From Prochlorococcus sp. AG-402-N10 (GTDB lineage Bacteria > Cyanobacteriota > Cyanobacteriia > PCC-6307 > Cyanobiaceae): DNA of 58,901 nucleotides. A program made the position numbers and the translations under genes. The stretch spans positions 1-58,901 of the forward strand of contig QCIU01000008.1 in the NCBI GenBank assembly GCA_003216465.1, written 5' to 3'. Below the pieces are notes generated by a model. It was not told where the DNA came from. It did no database searches and saw only the letters and a list, made by a program, of their open reading frames with translations. Of the stretch, positions 36,469 through 44,033 are shown piece after piece. Each line of letters begins with the position of its first letter. The first letter of the stretch is position 1.

Positions 36469-36636
36469 CTAGTTTTCTACAATATCGTAATAAGTAATAT
36501 CTTCATAATCAGCATCTGAACAGCATATATCACCATATATTTTATCTAATAAGTCATATGCCTCTGCATAATTAGAAAAAGTTTGTGAAGTAAGATCATC
36601 TTCTTTTCCGTCAATTCTTACAATTTTATAAATCAT
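36469..36636 (-). CDS. Hypothetical acidic protein (55 aa)
   Basis: MIYKIVRIDGKEDDLTSQTF followed by an acidic helix and a Cys-Cys pair (GDICCSDADYED). Looks like a small alpha/beta protein; it resembles no family I can name. ATG start, TAG stop. Confidence 0.55.
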   Translation of the reverse strand: MIYKIVRIDGKEDDLTSQTFSNYAEAYDLLDKIYGDICCSDADYEDITYYDIVEN

Positions 36637-36691
36637 GAATAATCAAATCTCTAAAACTAATCTAATAAATTTACTCTAAAGATTATGTTTT

Positions 36692-36895
36692 TTATTTTAG
36701 AATTTTTGGATAAAGCTTTCCAATTTTGTCTTTTTGTTTTTCTAATTTCTTTATCTTGTAATTTTCTGACAAAATTTTACTAATTATCAATTGTGGAATT
36801 AGCCATATTAATGCTATGGCTATTGCCATAAAAGCAGGATTTCTCCATGTAAGTCTAATAACTTCTTGAATTACTTCTTGATTTAATATCTCCAT
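36692..36895 (-). CDS. Small membrane protein (67 aa)
   Basis: One transmembrane helix (about residues 19-40, AFMAIAIALIWLIPQLIIS) and a lysine-rich cytoplasmic tail. Three bases after the stop of the following 87-aa gene upstream in transcription, so the two are likely one unit. Confidence 0.6.
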   Translation of the reverse strand: MEILNQEVIQEVIRLTWRNPAFMAIAIALIWLIPQLIISKILSENYKIKKLEKQKDKIGKLYPKILK

Positions 36896-36898
36896 AAA

Positions 36899-37162
36899 TT
36901 AATCTTCAGTAAGTAATTCATTGTTGGGAAATTTTTCTTTTATTTTTAATAGATATTCTTGTAAATTTTCTTTGTTATCTGAACACATCTTCTCTAATGA
37001 CCTTTCCATAAATTGGTGTAAACCTTTACCTTCTAATCCTAATGACTTTGTACCTGATGCGTACATCATTACTAATAAAACTTTTGCTTCACTCTCAGTC
37101 ATCCAAGCATGAGATGCTATTAATCTATAAATTCTATCTAGTGGACTTTTGCTTTCTGACAT
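36899..37162 (-). CDS. Hypothetical protein (87 aa)
   Basis: Soluble helical protein MSESKSPLDRIYRLIASHAW..., with MTESEAKVLLVMMYASGTKS in the middle. I prefer the ATG at 37162 over the TTG two codons upstream (37168). Conserved-looking but unassigned. Divergent from the SDR gene. Confidence 0.65.
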   Translation of the reverse strand: MSESKSPLDRIYRLIASHAWMTESEAKVLLVMMYASGTKSLGLEGKGLHQFMERSLEKMCSDNKENLQEYLLKIKEKFPNNELLTED

Positions 37163-37267
37163 CTTCAAATTATAGCTAAAAACTTTTCCATTATCCTTGA
37201 TAAATTTGTTATTTATTTTTTATTTTTAAAGCTTTTGAAATTAGAATGTAATAAATTTTCTTAAAAT

Positions 37268-37933
37268 ATGTCTACTTACCTTATTACGGGATCAAACAGA
37301 GGTATTGGATTGGAATTATGTAAACAAATCTATGCCAGAGGAGATGAAGTAATAGCAACTTGTAGAAAGGCTTCAATTGAATTAAAAAATTTAGGTGTAA
37401 GAGTTGTAGAGGAAGTAGATATCTCTTCAGAAGCATCAATAACTAGTCTGAGAAATAAATTATCAGGTGTCAAATTAGATTGTTTGATTCATAATGCAGG
37501 TATTTATGAATTTAATTCGATTGAAGATTTGGATCAGAAAAGTATCATTCGTCAATTTGTCGTAAATGCTTTAAGTCCACTCTTTATGACTAAATCTCTT
37601 AAAAGTCTTTTAAAAAAATCATCAAGGATTGGTTTTGTTACAAGTCGAATGGGTTCTATTGGTGATAATTCATCAGGTAGTTCCTATGGTTATAGGATGT
37701 CCAAAGTCGCTTTATCTATGGCAGCTAAGTCACTCTCAAGAGATTTATTAAAAGATGAAATTTATGTTGCTATTTTGCATCCAGGATTAGTAAGTACACG
37801 TATGACTGGATTTACAAAAAACGGTATATCTACCAAAGAATCCGTTAATGGACTTTTAAAACGCATTGACTCTCTTAACAAAAATAATACAGGTACATTT
37901 TGGCATGCTAATGGAGAGATTTTGCCATGGTAG
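37268..37933 (+). CDS. Short-chain dehydrogenase/reductase
   Basis: Classical SDR of 221 residues: cofactor motif ITGSNRGIGLELCKQIYARG (TGxxxGIG), HNAGIYEF, and the catalytic YRMSK (YxxxK) in SSYGYRMSKVALSMA preceded by a serine-containing strand. The C-terminal HPGLVSTRMTG is typical. Resembles the C-factor/sniffer subgroup; NAD(P)-dependent, substrate unknown. Confidence 0.88.
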   Translation: MSTYLITGSNRGIGLELCKQIYARGDEVIATCRKASIELKNLGVRVVEEVDISSEASITSLRNKLSGVKLDCLIHNAGIYEFNSIEDLDQKSIIRQFVVNALSPLFMTKSLKSLLKKSSRIGFVTSRMGSIGDNSSGSSYGYRMSKVALSMAAKSLSRDLLKDEIYVAILHPGLVSTRMTGFTKNGISTKESVNGLLKRIDSLNKNNTGTFWHANGEILPW

Positions 37934-38055
37934 ATAACCTAAATGCTCTTACTTGAATTTTTTATAAATATTTGATTTGTTAAAAAAGCTTTAAATTTTA
38001 ATTAATTTAGTTTCTTTATTTTATCGTTTTAGTTATGTTAAGAAAAATATTAGTA

Positions 38056-38192
38056 AAGGAGGTGATTCATTGTCGTATCTACCGAAAATTACGGTTACAA
38101 AAGAGGCCGTGAAATCAGTATCTACAACCTGCTCATTGGTCTCTTATTCTTTAATTAAAAAGAAAGGTTTTATTATTAACAGATTTATATAG
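38056..38192 (+). CDS. Mini-gene with an extended 16S-complementary ribosome site
   Basis: AAAGGAGGTGAT (38055-38066) is complementary over 12 bases to the canonical 16S rRNA 3' end, far stronger than any other site in this window. Seven bases after AAGGAGG lies TTG (38070), opening a 40-codon frame MSYLPKITVTKEAVKSVSTT... to TAG at 38192. Two other frames are also open for 17 to 28 codons, one (GTG inside the site) giving MIHCRIYRKLRLQKRP. A strong terminator follows. It could be a mini-gene or a ribosome-binding small RNA. Coordinates include the ribosome site. Confidence 0.45.
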
Positions 38193-38210
38193 AAAAATCT
38201 AAAAAAATTT

Positions 38211-38247
38211 AAAGCTCTGTTTCTTCATGAAGTAACAGAGCTTTTTT
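38211..38247. terminator. Strong hairpin terminator
   Basis: A perfect 11-bp stem AAAGCTCTGTT (38211-38221) / AACAGAGCTTT (38234-38244) with T-run on the plus side and A/T-rich sequence on the other. It ends the mini-gene on the plus strand and probably also the convergent amidotransferase gene. Confidence 0.88.
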
Positions 38248-38977
38248 AATGCTTGCTTATTAAATTAAAAAGTTTATTTATTAATAGTTTTCTTTTTAAG
38301 ATTGTGTTTTCTCCAAATTCTTTATTTTCCTTCTTTAATATTGACTGACCGTTTGGTCCTAATCCTTTGTTTATAAATGATTTGTCTTCTTTTATCCATT
38401 TTTCGGTCATTTCCTTATTTGACTCGATGTGGAATTGTAATCCGTAGGCTAAATCCCCAATCTTAAAAAATTGCTCTTTACAACGCATACTACTAGCAAT
38501 GAGTTCTGCATTTTTCGGTAATAAAATTCTATCGCCATGCCAATGCAGAACATGAAAAGGATCATCACAAAATTTGTAAAAGTCTTTGTTTGATTGATTA
38601 AAAAAAACTTGAGACCATCCAATTTCTGGCAAAGCTTTAGGAGGTGATCCATATTTTAAAATTTCAACATCTCCGCCTGCTGCGTTCGCCAATAATTGTG
38701 CTCCTAAACAAACTCCGATAATACGTGTCTTTTTATTTAATTCTGATATTATGAAATCTCTTTCAGGCTTTAGCCATGGATATTTTTTGCTCCCAATGTC
38801 TTTGACGCCCATTGGCCCACCCATTATTAATAGTAAATCGTCTTTATATGTTTTAGGAAGGCTATTTCCAATATCTGGACGAATAATTTCTATATCCATC
38901 TTTCTCTCTTTAGCTATCTGATAGAAAAGCCCTGGTCCTTCGATTTCTAAATGCTGTAATACTAAAAGACGATTCAT
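38246..38977 (-). CDS. Class I glutamine amidotransferase
   Basis: GMP-synthase-like amidotransferase domain of 243 residues. GGPMGVKDIGS forms the oxyanion region, the nucleophile elbow is IGVCLGAQLLANAAGG (Cys), and the His-Glu dyad is in GLQFHIESNKEM. Stand-alone members may act on small molecules such as gamma-glutamyl compounds; the acceptor here is unknown. Confidence 0.88.
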   Translation of the reverse strand: MNRLLVLQHLEIEGPGLFYQIAKERKMDIEIIRPDIGNSLPKTYKDDLLLIMGGPMGVKDIGSKKYPWLKPERDFIISELNKKTRIIGVCLGAQLLANAAGGDVEILKYGSPPKALPEIGWSQVFFNQSNKDFYKFCDDPFHVLHWHGDRILLPKNAELIASSMRCKEQFFKIGDLAYGLQFHIESNKEMTEKWIKEDKSFINKGLGPNGQSILKKENKEFGENTILKRKLLINKLFNLISKH

Positions 38978-39047
38978 TTTGATTTTTATTTAGACCTTAT
39001 TCAGTAAATTTTTATTTTGAACATAAAGATAAGTAAATTAAAAATAG

Positions 39048-39146
39048 TTAATGTTTTCCAAAATATATCAAAGCCAAAAATGAAATTGTACTTACTATTG
39101 CGATTAGATACCAACATGATGATGAGTTGCTCGAAATTTCTGACAT
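39048..39146 (-). CDS. Membrane micro-protein (32 aa)
   Basis: MSEISSNSSSCWYLIAIVST then a short helix ending YFGKH. One transmembrane segment. Its start abuts the stop of the preceding 30-aa frame (39147), so both belong to a chain of micro-genes on the minus strand. Confidence 0.5.
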   Translation of the reverse strand: MSEISSNSSSCWYLIAIVSTISFLALIYFGKH

Positions 39147-39239
39147 CTATTTAGGAGATTTATCTGAAGACTTAATGATTTTCGAAAAAATTAATAATGA
39201 GGCTAATAAAAAGATCAAAAGGATGTACGTGATATTCAT
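39147..39239 (-). CDS. Membrane micro-protein (30 aa)
   Basis: MNITYILLIFLLASLLIFSK followed by a charged tail IIKSSDKSPK. One helix. Overlaps the end of the 85-aa gene by four bases (ATGA-type) and is followed immediately by the 32-aa gene. Confidence 0.5.
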   Translation of the reverse strand: MNITYILLIFLLASLLIFSKIIKSSDKSPK

Positions 39240-39493
39240 TTTAAAAATATACTGACTATAAGAAAAATAATTCCAATAACTACTGCAATTATTGCCCCAT
39301 CAACTAATAAGTCTCTCCATGTGTAACTATTGAGCATCTTCATTTTATCTTCTTCGCTCATTAAATTTTTTAACCATGACCAATCTAAAAGTTGTGTCAA
39401 AGCTATAGCAAATATTAAATGCCCTAATAAAATACCAATTAAATCAATACGAGAAATTTCTCTAGTAAAACTAGTGATACCAAGATACTCCAC
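39236..39493 (-). CDS. Two-helix membrane protein (85 aa)
   Basis: GTG start overlapping the stop of the gene before it (TAGTG). Two hydrophobic segments (LIGILLGHLIFAIALTQLL and LLVDGAIIAVVIGIIFLIVS) separated by an acidic/charged loop. No family recognised. Confidence 0.6.
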   Translation of the reverse strand: MEYLGITSFTREISRIDLIGILLGHLIFAIALTQLLDWSWLKNLMSEEDKMKMLNSYTWRDLLVDGAIIAVVIGIIFLIVSIFLK

Positions 39494-39720
39494 TATTTTT
39501 TATCTTTATTAGAGAGGGCACCACCTTCCTTCTTATATTTTTCCCAAGCTTCACTTATCTTTGCTTTTGAAAAAATCTGTTTATTTTCCTGAAATTTGTT
39601 TTTAAGGCTGTTAAAACTATTTGAAAGTTCTTTTTTTGTTGGCTCATCGAGAAATTTTGATGTTAATTTCCATAGATACCAACTACTTGCCGCAAGTAAA
39701 ATTAAACCTAATAACTGCAT
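39493..39720 (-). CDS. Small membrane-anchored protein (75 aa)
   Basis: N-terminal helix MQLLGLILLAASSWYLWKL, then a soluble Lys/Asn-rich tail. First of a four-gene overlapping run (39048-39720) of tiny membrane proteins. Unknown. Confidence 0.6.
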   Translation of the reverse strand: MQLLGLILLAASSWYLWKLTSKFLDEPTKKELSNSFNSLKNKFQENKQIFSKAKISEAWEKYKKEGGALSNKDKK

Positions 39721-39819
39721 ATGCTAAATTTTTTAACATCCTACAACTTTTTAAATAGAATCGATATAAGTAAACTAATTAAAAAATAAGAATTTATTAA
39801 AAAATATTTGAAATCTACT

Positions 39820-39975
39820 TTAAAACTTTAACCAGTGAAAAAATATTCTTTCTAAAAGCCATATGGTTAACCCCCCTTCGATAAAAGCTAGCCAATACAT
39901 TCCATAATCTGAAAATCCCATCTGCTCTTTAACTGTACTAATCAATTTTTTATGAGCTTGAATGAGATCCTTCAT
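39820..39975 (-). CDS. Hypothetical small protein (51 aa)
   Basis: MKDLIQAHKKLISTVKEQMG then a hydrophobic C-terminal segment (YWLAFIEGGLTIWLLERIFF). Probably membrane-associated. No known family. Confidence 0.5.
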   Translation of the reverse strand: MKDLIQAHKKLISTVKEQMGFSDYGMYWLAFIEGGLTIWLLERIFFHWLKF

Positions 39976-39996
39976 TTTTAAATTAATATTTCAAAA

Positions 39997-40248
39997 CTAA
40001 AATCTTTGAATCTCTTTAATCATGAAACCTTTCCCGTAACAGCAGAGACAAGTCCTAGCTTCGTCTAATGAGATCCTTAAGTAACCTACGCCATTGCATT
40101 TGATGCAATTAGTTTTGTTTTTTAAAAAGATTTTAGATTTGATTTTAGCAGCTCTATTCAAATATGAAACGGTCTCTTTACGACCACTTGCTTTATCTGC
40201 TTCGTTTAAAAGCTTTTTGTAATTTACTTTTAATTCTTTTATAGACAT
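39997..40248 (-). CDS. Zinc-finger-like protein (83 aa)
   Basis: Helical N-terminus, then CIKCNGVGYLR and CLCCYGKGF: two CxxC-type knuckles each followed by GxG, as in one half of the DnaJ zinc-binding domain. Likely a small zinc-binding protein. No J domain. Confidence 0.65.
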   Translation of the reverse strand: MSIKELKVNYKKLLNEADKASGRKETVSYLNRAAKIKSKIFLKNKTNCIKCNGVGYLRISLDEARTCLCCYGKGFMIKEIQRF

Positions 40249-40565
40249 AGAATTGTAGTGATAATTGAACTTAGTTAGATTGATGAGTTTTAGAAAATGT
40301 TTAATATTTCTTTAAATTTTTCAAAAAAGATATTTTTCTGATCTTGATCTAAACTTTAATAATATAACGAGGATTATTAGCTACCGTTATGATTAAGCCC
40401 AAGATATTCTATGTTTTAACATAAAATTTATATTTTTAATTTCAATCTACTTAATTTAATCTGGGAAAAAATAATGAATATATTTATATTTAGTTTTTAT
40501 CAGGGTTAATTATTTACATTCAATTTCAGTTATTTGAAATTATTATTTGTTTTGAATTATCGAAG
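40249..40565. other. Gene-free stretch
   Basis: About 317 bases of AT-rich sequence. I see only a 7-bp hairpin AATTTCA/TGAAATT near 40520-40540 and no convincing small frame on either strand. Confidence 0.5.
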
Positions 40566-40709
40566 TTAAGCAGCTCTATATGAACCGCCTGGTCTTTTTA
40601 GATTTTTTAATAAACGATCATTTTCCTCAGTAAGAATATCAAGATTTGATTTCTTAAAATCTTTATAAGAGTCAGGTGATAGATTTTTTTGAATTATTTT
40701 ATCAGTCAT
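40566..40709 (-). CDS. Hypothetical protein (47 aa)
   Basis: MTDKIIQKNLSPDSYKDFKK..., ending LKRPGGSYRAA. Charged and helical. The RPGGSYRAA end looks conserved-type rather than random. ATG start, TAA stop. Confidence 0.5.
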   Translation of the reverse strand: MTDKIIQKNLSPDSYKDFKKSNLDILTEENDRLLKNLKRPGGSYRAA

Positions 40710-40836
40710 GAAAATTTAAATTCTACAAAAATCGAACTCTGATGCTATCGTTCCAAAAATAAATCCGCGTGACATTTTTTACAAAAAATACTTATATTTT
40801 ATTTCGCACATAGAAAATTGAATTTAATCTACAAGC

Positions 40837-40876
40837 TGTGGAAAAACCTGTTGAAAAAGCGTTAAAAAGTGGATAA
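40837..40876. promoter_or_regulatory. Cluster of three DnaA-box-like 9-mers
   Basis: TGTGGAAAA (40837-40845, reverse of TTTTCCACA), TGTTGAAAA (40849-40857, one change) and AGTGGATAA (40868-40876, one change from TGTGGATAA) lie in the same orientation within 40 bp. The surrounding gene-free stretch 40710-41223 (514 bases) is otherwise AT-rich with no convincing gene. Tiny frames such as MVQTRFFGLFSKY at 40890 are present but weak. Confidence 0.45.
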
Positions 40877-41223
40877 CTCGTCGGGATCATGGTTCAAACT
40901 AGGTTTTTTGGCTTATTTTCTAAGTATTAATACTTCATCAATAAATGGTTAAATATAGTTTAATAATCAATAAAACGTACTGAAATAACAATGGGATCGT
41001 TACTTTTCTATAAAAAAAATATTTATTTAAACCAAACAATTTGGTGTGAATTAAAAATATTTATTAATTCGGAACATGTTTCAAAATAAAAAATTTTAGT
41101 AATAAAAAATTTTACAAATTTAATTTATATGAAAAATTTTTTTTAATTTTTAAGAAAATAAAAAGATTAATTCGGTTTTCTCTCTGGTTTATTTTTTCAT
41201 TTAGAAAATCAATCGAATAGATT

Positions 41224-41481
41224 ATGCAAATTAGAAGATTTAAAATGCCAGAAGAAAAAAAAGAATTCAAAAAATGTAGCAGAAAGAAAAAAATCATGGT
41301 GGCTTATGGTTTTATTCAACTTGGTTCTAGTTTCGTATCTGCAATAGCTTTAGCTGCGATTGCATTTGGATTTTGCTCTATAAAAAAGGAATCTAAAGTT
41401 TTTAATAGTTGTGTTGCTGAAATTGTAGAAAATGGCAGTACTAATCCCGAGGCAGTTAGATACTGCAATGGGGGGAATTGA
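41224..41481 (+). CDS. Hypothetical membrane protein (85 aa)
   Basis: Basic N-terminus with EEKKEFKKCSRKKKIMVAYG, one hydrophobic helix (FIQLGSSFVSAIALAAIAFG) and a C-terminal part with three cysteines (FCSIKK, NSCVAE, YCNGGN). A second ATG seven codons in (MPEEKK) is an alternative start. Unassigned. Confidence 0.6.
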   Translation: MQIRRFKMPEEKKEFKKCSRKKKIMVAYGFIQLGSSFVSAIALAAIAFGFCSIKKESKVFNSCVAEIVENGSTNPEAVRYCNGGN

Positions 41482-41496
41482 TTAAATTCAATTAAA

Positions 41497-41739
41497 ATGA
41501 ATCCTACTCATGGTTTTATACTTGACTCTTTAAAAGATCAACCAATAGGTGAGACAAGACATTTTGTTTGGTTCATAACAGATATCGGTATAGCAGCGCT
41601 TTTTAAGGGGGATGAAAATTTTAAACTTTATAATTTAAATGCTGAAAAAGAGGCCAAAATTATAAGTCTTGATATTAGTAAGGAAGAGAAGGAATATTGT
41701 GAAATTAAAGGCAAAAAACTATTCCTCTTCTATTCTTAA
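41497..41739 (+). CDS. Hypothetical protein (80 aa)
   Basis: MNPTHGFILDSLKDQPIGET..., alternating strands and charged loops, soluble, 15 bases after the 85-aa gene. No family recognised. Confidence 0.55.
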   Translation: MNPTHGFILDSLKDQPIGETRHFVWFITDIGIAALFKGDENFKLYNLNAEKEAKIISLDISKEEKEYCEIKGKKLFLFYS

Positions 41740-41756
41740 ATTTTTATTAATTTACT

Positions 41757-41951
41757 TTAATAAGATGGTTCTAAATTATGAACTGTTTCTTTTAAATTAC
41801 TTTCACGAATTATCTCAAAAGTAAGTTCGTCATGTAGAGCATTTATGTAAGAAGTGTAAAGTTTACCCCATACAAAATCAAAGTCATCTTTACTTAGATT
41901 TTTGAAAAGAATTTCTCCTTTATAATAAATGTGATAAGAATCAAACATCAT
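41757..41951 (-). CDS. Hypothetical protein (64 aa)
   Basis: MMFDSYHIYYKGEILFKNLS..., acidic, with FDFVWGKLYTSYINA. Two adjacent ATG codons. Reads like a small alpha/beta protein; unassigned. Confidence 0.55.
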   Translation of the reverse strand: MMFDSYHIYYKGEILFKNLSKDDFDFVWGKLYTSYINALHDELTFEIIRESNLKETVHNLEPSY

Positions 41952-42044
41952 AGAAAATTATTCTTGACCTTTTTTAACGCAGCTATACATCCTTGGCGTA
42001 TTCATAGCTACTAAAATTAAATTTAAAAAAGTCCTGAAACTTCC

Positions 42045-42356
42045 TTAAACCATACGAGTATTCATTTTTTGCTTTTTAAATAAAGATACAGTCTCATCAA
42101 GATCCAAACAAGGTTGAATATTAATATCCATTAGCCTCCTCCAGGGATGCCACTGTTTCCAAATTGTTTCTAAGGAATCTGCACTCACAACGGAATGACC
42201 AATTCCATTTTGAACCATGAAAATCCAAGAATGAACTTCGTAATTTTCAGGTCTATTTTGAGGCCCTCCTGATTCATACCAATTAATAAGCATTTCCCCA
42301 CCTTCATCTTGATCTTCTCCATCTGTGAATTCGTAGGAGATTAAATACCTTTGCAT
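42045..42356 (-). CDS. DUF3303-like protein (103 aa)
   Basis: Acidic, Trp-rich: MQRYLISYEFTDGEDQDEGG, VHSWIFMVQNGIGHSVVSAD, WKQWHPWRRLMDINIQPCLD. The SWIF..G.GHSVVEAD-type strand and the W..L.D..I.P.L end resemble DUF3303. Function unknown. Confidence 0.6.
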   Translation of the reverse strand: MQRYLISYEFTDGEDQDEGGEMLINWYESGGPQNRPENYEVHSWIFMVQNGIGHSVVSADSLETIWKQWHPWRRLMDINIQPCLDLDETVSLFKKQKMNTRMV

Positions 42357-42600
42357 AAAATTTAAAATTTTAATTATCCTAGCTCGATAATAAGATATTG
42401 CCTTTCAATTCATTAATTGCTAAAAATCTAACAGAAGTAACTTTTAACATTGATCGTAAGAATTGAAAAAATAAAAAAGAAAATTTTAGGTAATTTTTCA
42501 GTAATAAACAAAACAATTTTTGAGTATTTTCAAAAACATGATCTTTTTGTATGATATTAAGCATGTAAAAATTTGACGTAAATTTTTTCTTACATAGATT

Positions 42601-42606
42601 TATAAT
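42601..42606 (+). promoter_or_regulatory. -10 element of the 125-aa gene
   Basis: TATAAT, 34 bases before the ATG at 42641; no good -35 hexamer is visible. Confidence 0.4.
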
Positions 42607-42640
42607 ATTCAGTAGATAACTATATTTAATAAGTAAGTTT

Positions 42641-43018
42641 ATGAGTAAAGAAAATAATTCAACTCCAACAAGTAAACTTGATTATGAGGAGATTCTTGAG
42701 GAAGAAATAATTAATTCATACCAAAATAAGTTTGAAGCTGATTCTTATGTTAATAAAAAAGATAATAGATATTACAGGCTAAAAAGGACCTCTCTTGAAA
42801 TAATAAATAGATTACTTTTCTTTTCCTTTATAGGAAGTTTTATCTTCTCATTCTTTTTAGCTTATGCAGAAAATAAAATTTGGTTCCTTCTTTATGTAGT
42901 TAGTTCCTTTTCATGTATTTTTTATACTCCAAACAGAAAAGCACTTAAAGAATTAATAGCAGCTTGGCCTAATATAGAGGACTTGATTAAAGGTAGGAGC
43001 TTGTGGAGAAAAGATTAA
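42641..43018 (+). CDS. Two-helix membrane protein (125 aa)
   Basis: Acidic N-terminal 60 residues, two transmembrane segments (about 65-85 LLFFSFIGSFIFSFFLAYA and 88-106) and a conserved-looking C-terminus AAWPNIEDLIKGRSLWRKD. Unassigned. The next 45-aa gene starts six bases later. Confidence 0.65.
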   Translation: MSKENNSTPTSKLDYEEILEEEIINSYQNKFEADSYVNKKDNRYYRLKRTSLEIINRLLFFSFIGSFIFSFFLAYAENKIWFLLYVVSSFSCIFYTPNRKALKELIAAWPNIEDLIKGRSLWRKD

Positions 43019-43024
43019 TAAATA

Positions 43025-43162
43025 ATGAATTTAATAGGAATTGGAATAATTATTGAACTCGTTTTATTAATTGGAGTTTTATTTTGGATAAGAAATTTGA
43101 AGAATCAATCAAATAGACAACCCTCGTTGTCAAAAAAAATAATCAAAAATCTAAAATTTTAA
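43025..43162 (+). CDS. Membrane micro-protein (45 aa)
   Basis: MNLIGIGIIIELVLLIGVLF then a basic tail WIRNLKNQSNRQ...KNLKF. Single N-terminal helix. Six bases after the 125-aa membrane protein, so likely co-transcribed. Confidence 0.55.
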   Translation: MNLIGIGIIIELVLLIGVLFWIRNLKNQSNRQPSLSKKIIKNLKF

Positions 43163-43281
43163 AAATTTCTTTTAAAATTATATTCTTTTTGCAAATATTC
43201 TTAAGATCAACAAATTAAATTCCTTTTTCCTCTCACTTTGTATTGAAAATCAGTTAGAACATTTAAATAGTATTTAATATA

Positions 43282-43635
43282 ATGACTTTTACAGTTCAAG
43301 GCCTTGCTCCAATAACAAATCCCTTAAATAGTGTTTTAATGGAAAAGAAACTAATAAATGTTGATCAAAAATTTATTCAACTTGTTTCTTTAGCAGAAAA
43401 TTTACCTAGAACTGAAGTTATTGAGAGTGGTAAAAACTACTGGAGAGGTATTTGTAGAAGCGCAATCTTCAGGTTCCCAGATGATCTTGAGATATTAAAA
43501 CTTGATGTGAGAAGTTATGTTGATAGATCAAAAGGAATAATTCAAATTAGGTCAGCGGCAAGATTAGGCCAATCAGATTTAGGAGTAAATTTGAGAAGAG
43601 TGGAATATTTGTTTAATAACTTAGAAAAATTTTAA
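43282..43635 (+). CDS. DUF1499 family protein (117 aa)
   Basis: Soluble protein with the DUF1499 core: LPRTEVIESGKNYWRGICRS, AIFRFPDDLEI and the ending IQIRSAARLGQSDLGVNLRR. Conserved in cyanobacteria and plastids; function unknown. Confidence 0.8.
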   Translation: MTFTVQGLAPITNPLNSVLMEKKLINVDQKFIQLVSLAENLPRTEVIESGKNYWRGICRSAIFRFPDDLEILKLDVRSYVDRSKGIIQIRSAARLGQSDLGVNLRRVEYLFNNLEKF

Positions 43636-43720
43636 TTAGGTAATTAGTCTGATTTTTATCTAGTGAAGCTTCTTTTTGCTAAATAGATGTGCTTTAATTC
43701 AAAAGGATATTTCAAAAGTT

Positions 43721-43855
43721 ATGGTAAAAATAATTTTAGTGGCAGTTATTGTTGCATTGGTATATTCGCAACCTGATCTTCGTTTGACTGTAGCCGATTG
43801 GTTAAGATCAGCTTCTGAATTTTTAATTGAATCGGTGAAAGTTGAACCAAAATAA
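43721..43855 (+). CDS. Small membrane protein (44 aa)
   Basis: MVKIILVAVIVALVYSQPDL then RLTVADWLRSASEFLIESVK...: one helix and an amphipathic tail. An AAAGGAT sequence lies about 12 bases upstream. Not recognised. Confidence 0.6.
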   Translation: MVKIILVAVIVALVYSQPDLRLTVADWLRSASEFLIESVKVEPK

Positions 43856-43870
43856 ATAAAAGAGAATAAC

Positions 43871-43984
43871 TTAAATTACACCTGAAACAGAAAGCATTTG
43901 TTTAATGCAAAATGCTACAAAAATAAATATTAATATCCGACTAAATATGTATTTCACAAAATTAATAAATTCTTTTAGATACAT
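43871..43984 (-). CDS. Small membrane protein (37 aa)
   Basis: MYLKEFINFVKYIFSRILIF followed by IFVAFCIKQMLSVSGVI; one helix with basic flanks. ATG start and TAA stop; it fills the gap between two plus-strand genes. Plausible but unconfirmed. Confidence 0.45.
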   Translation of the reverse strand: MYLKEFINFVKYIFSRILIFIFVAFCIKQMLSVSGVI

Positions 43985-44033
43985 AATAGAAAAATATTGT
44001 GAAATTTTTGAATAGTTAACGATAATAAGAGAT

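Noticed and set aside
40249-40565. Possible gene in the AT-rich gap
   Set aside because: All frames are short, interrupted and without ribosome sites.
41224-41481. High-light-inducible protein in the 85-aa membrane gene
   Set aside because: It has one helix but no ExxNGRxAM motif.
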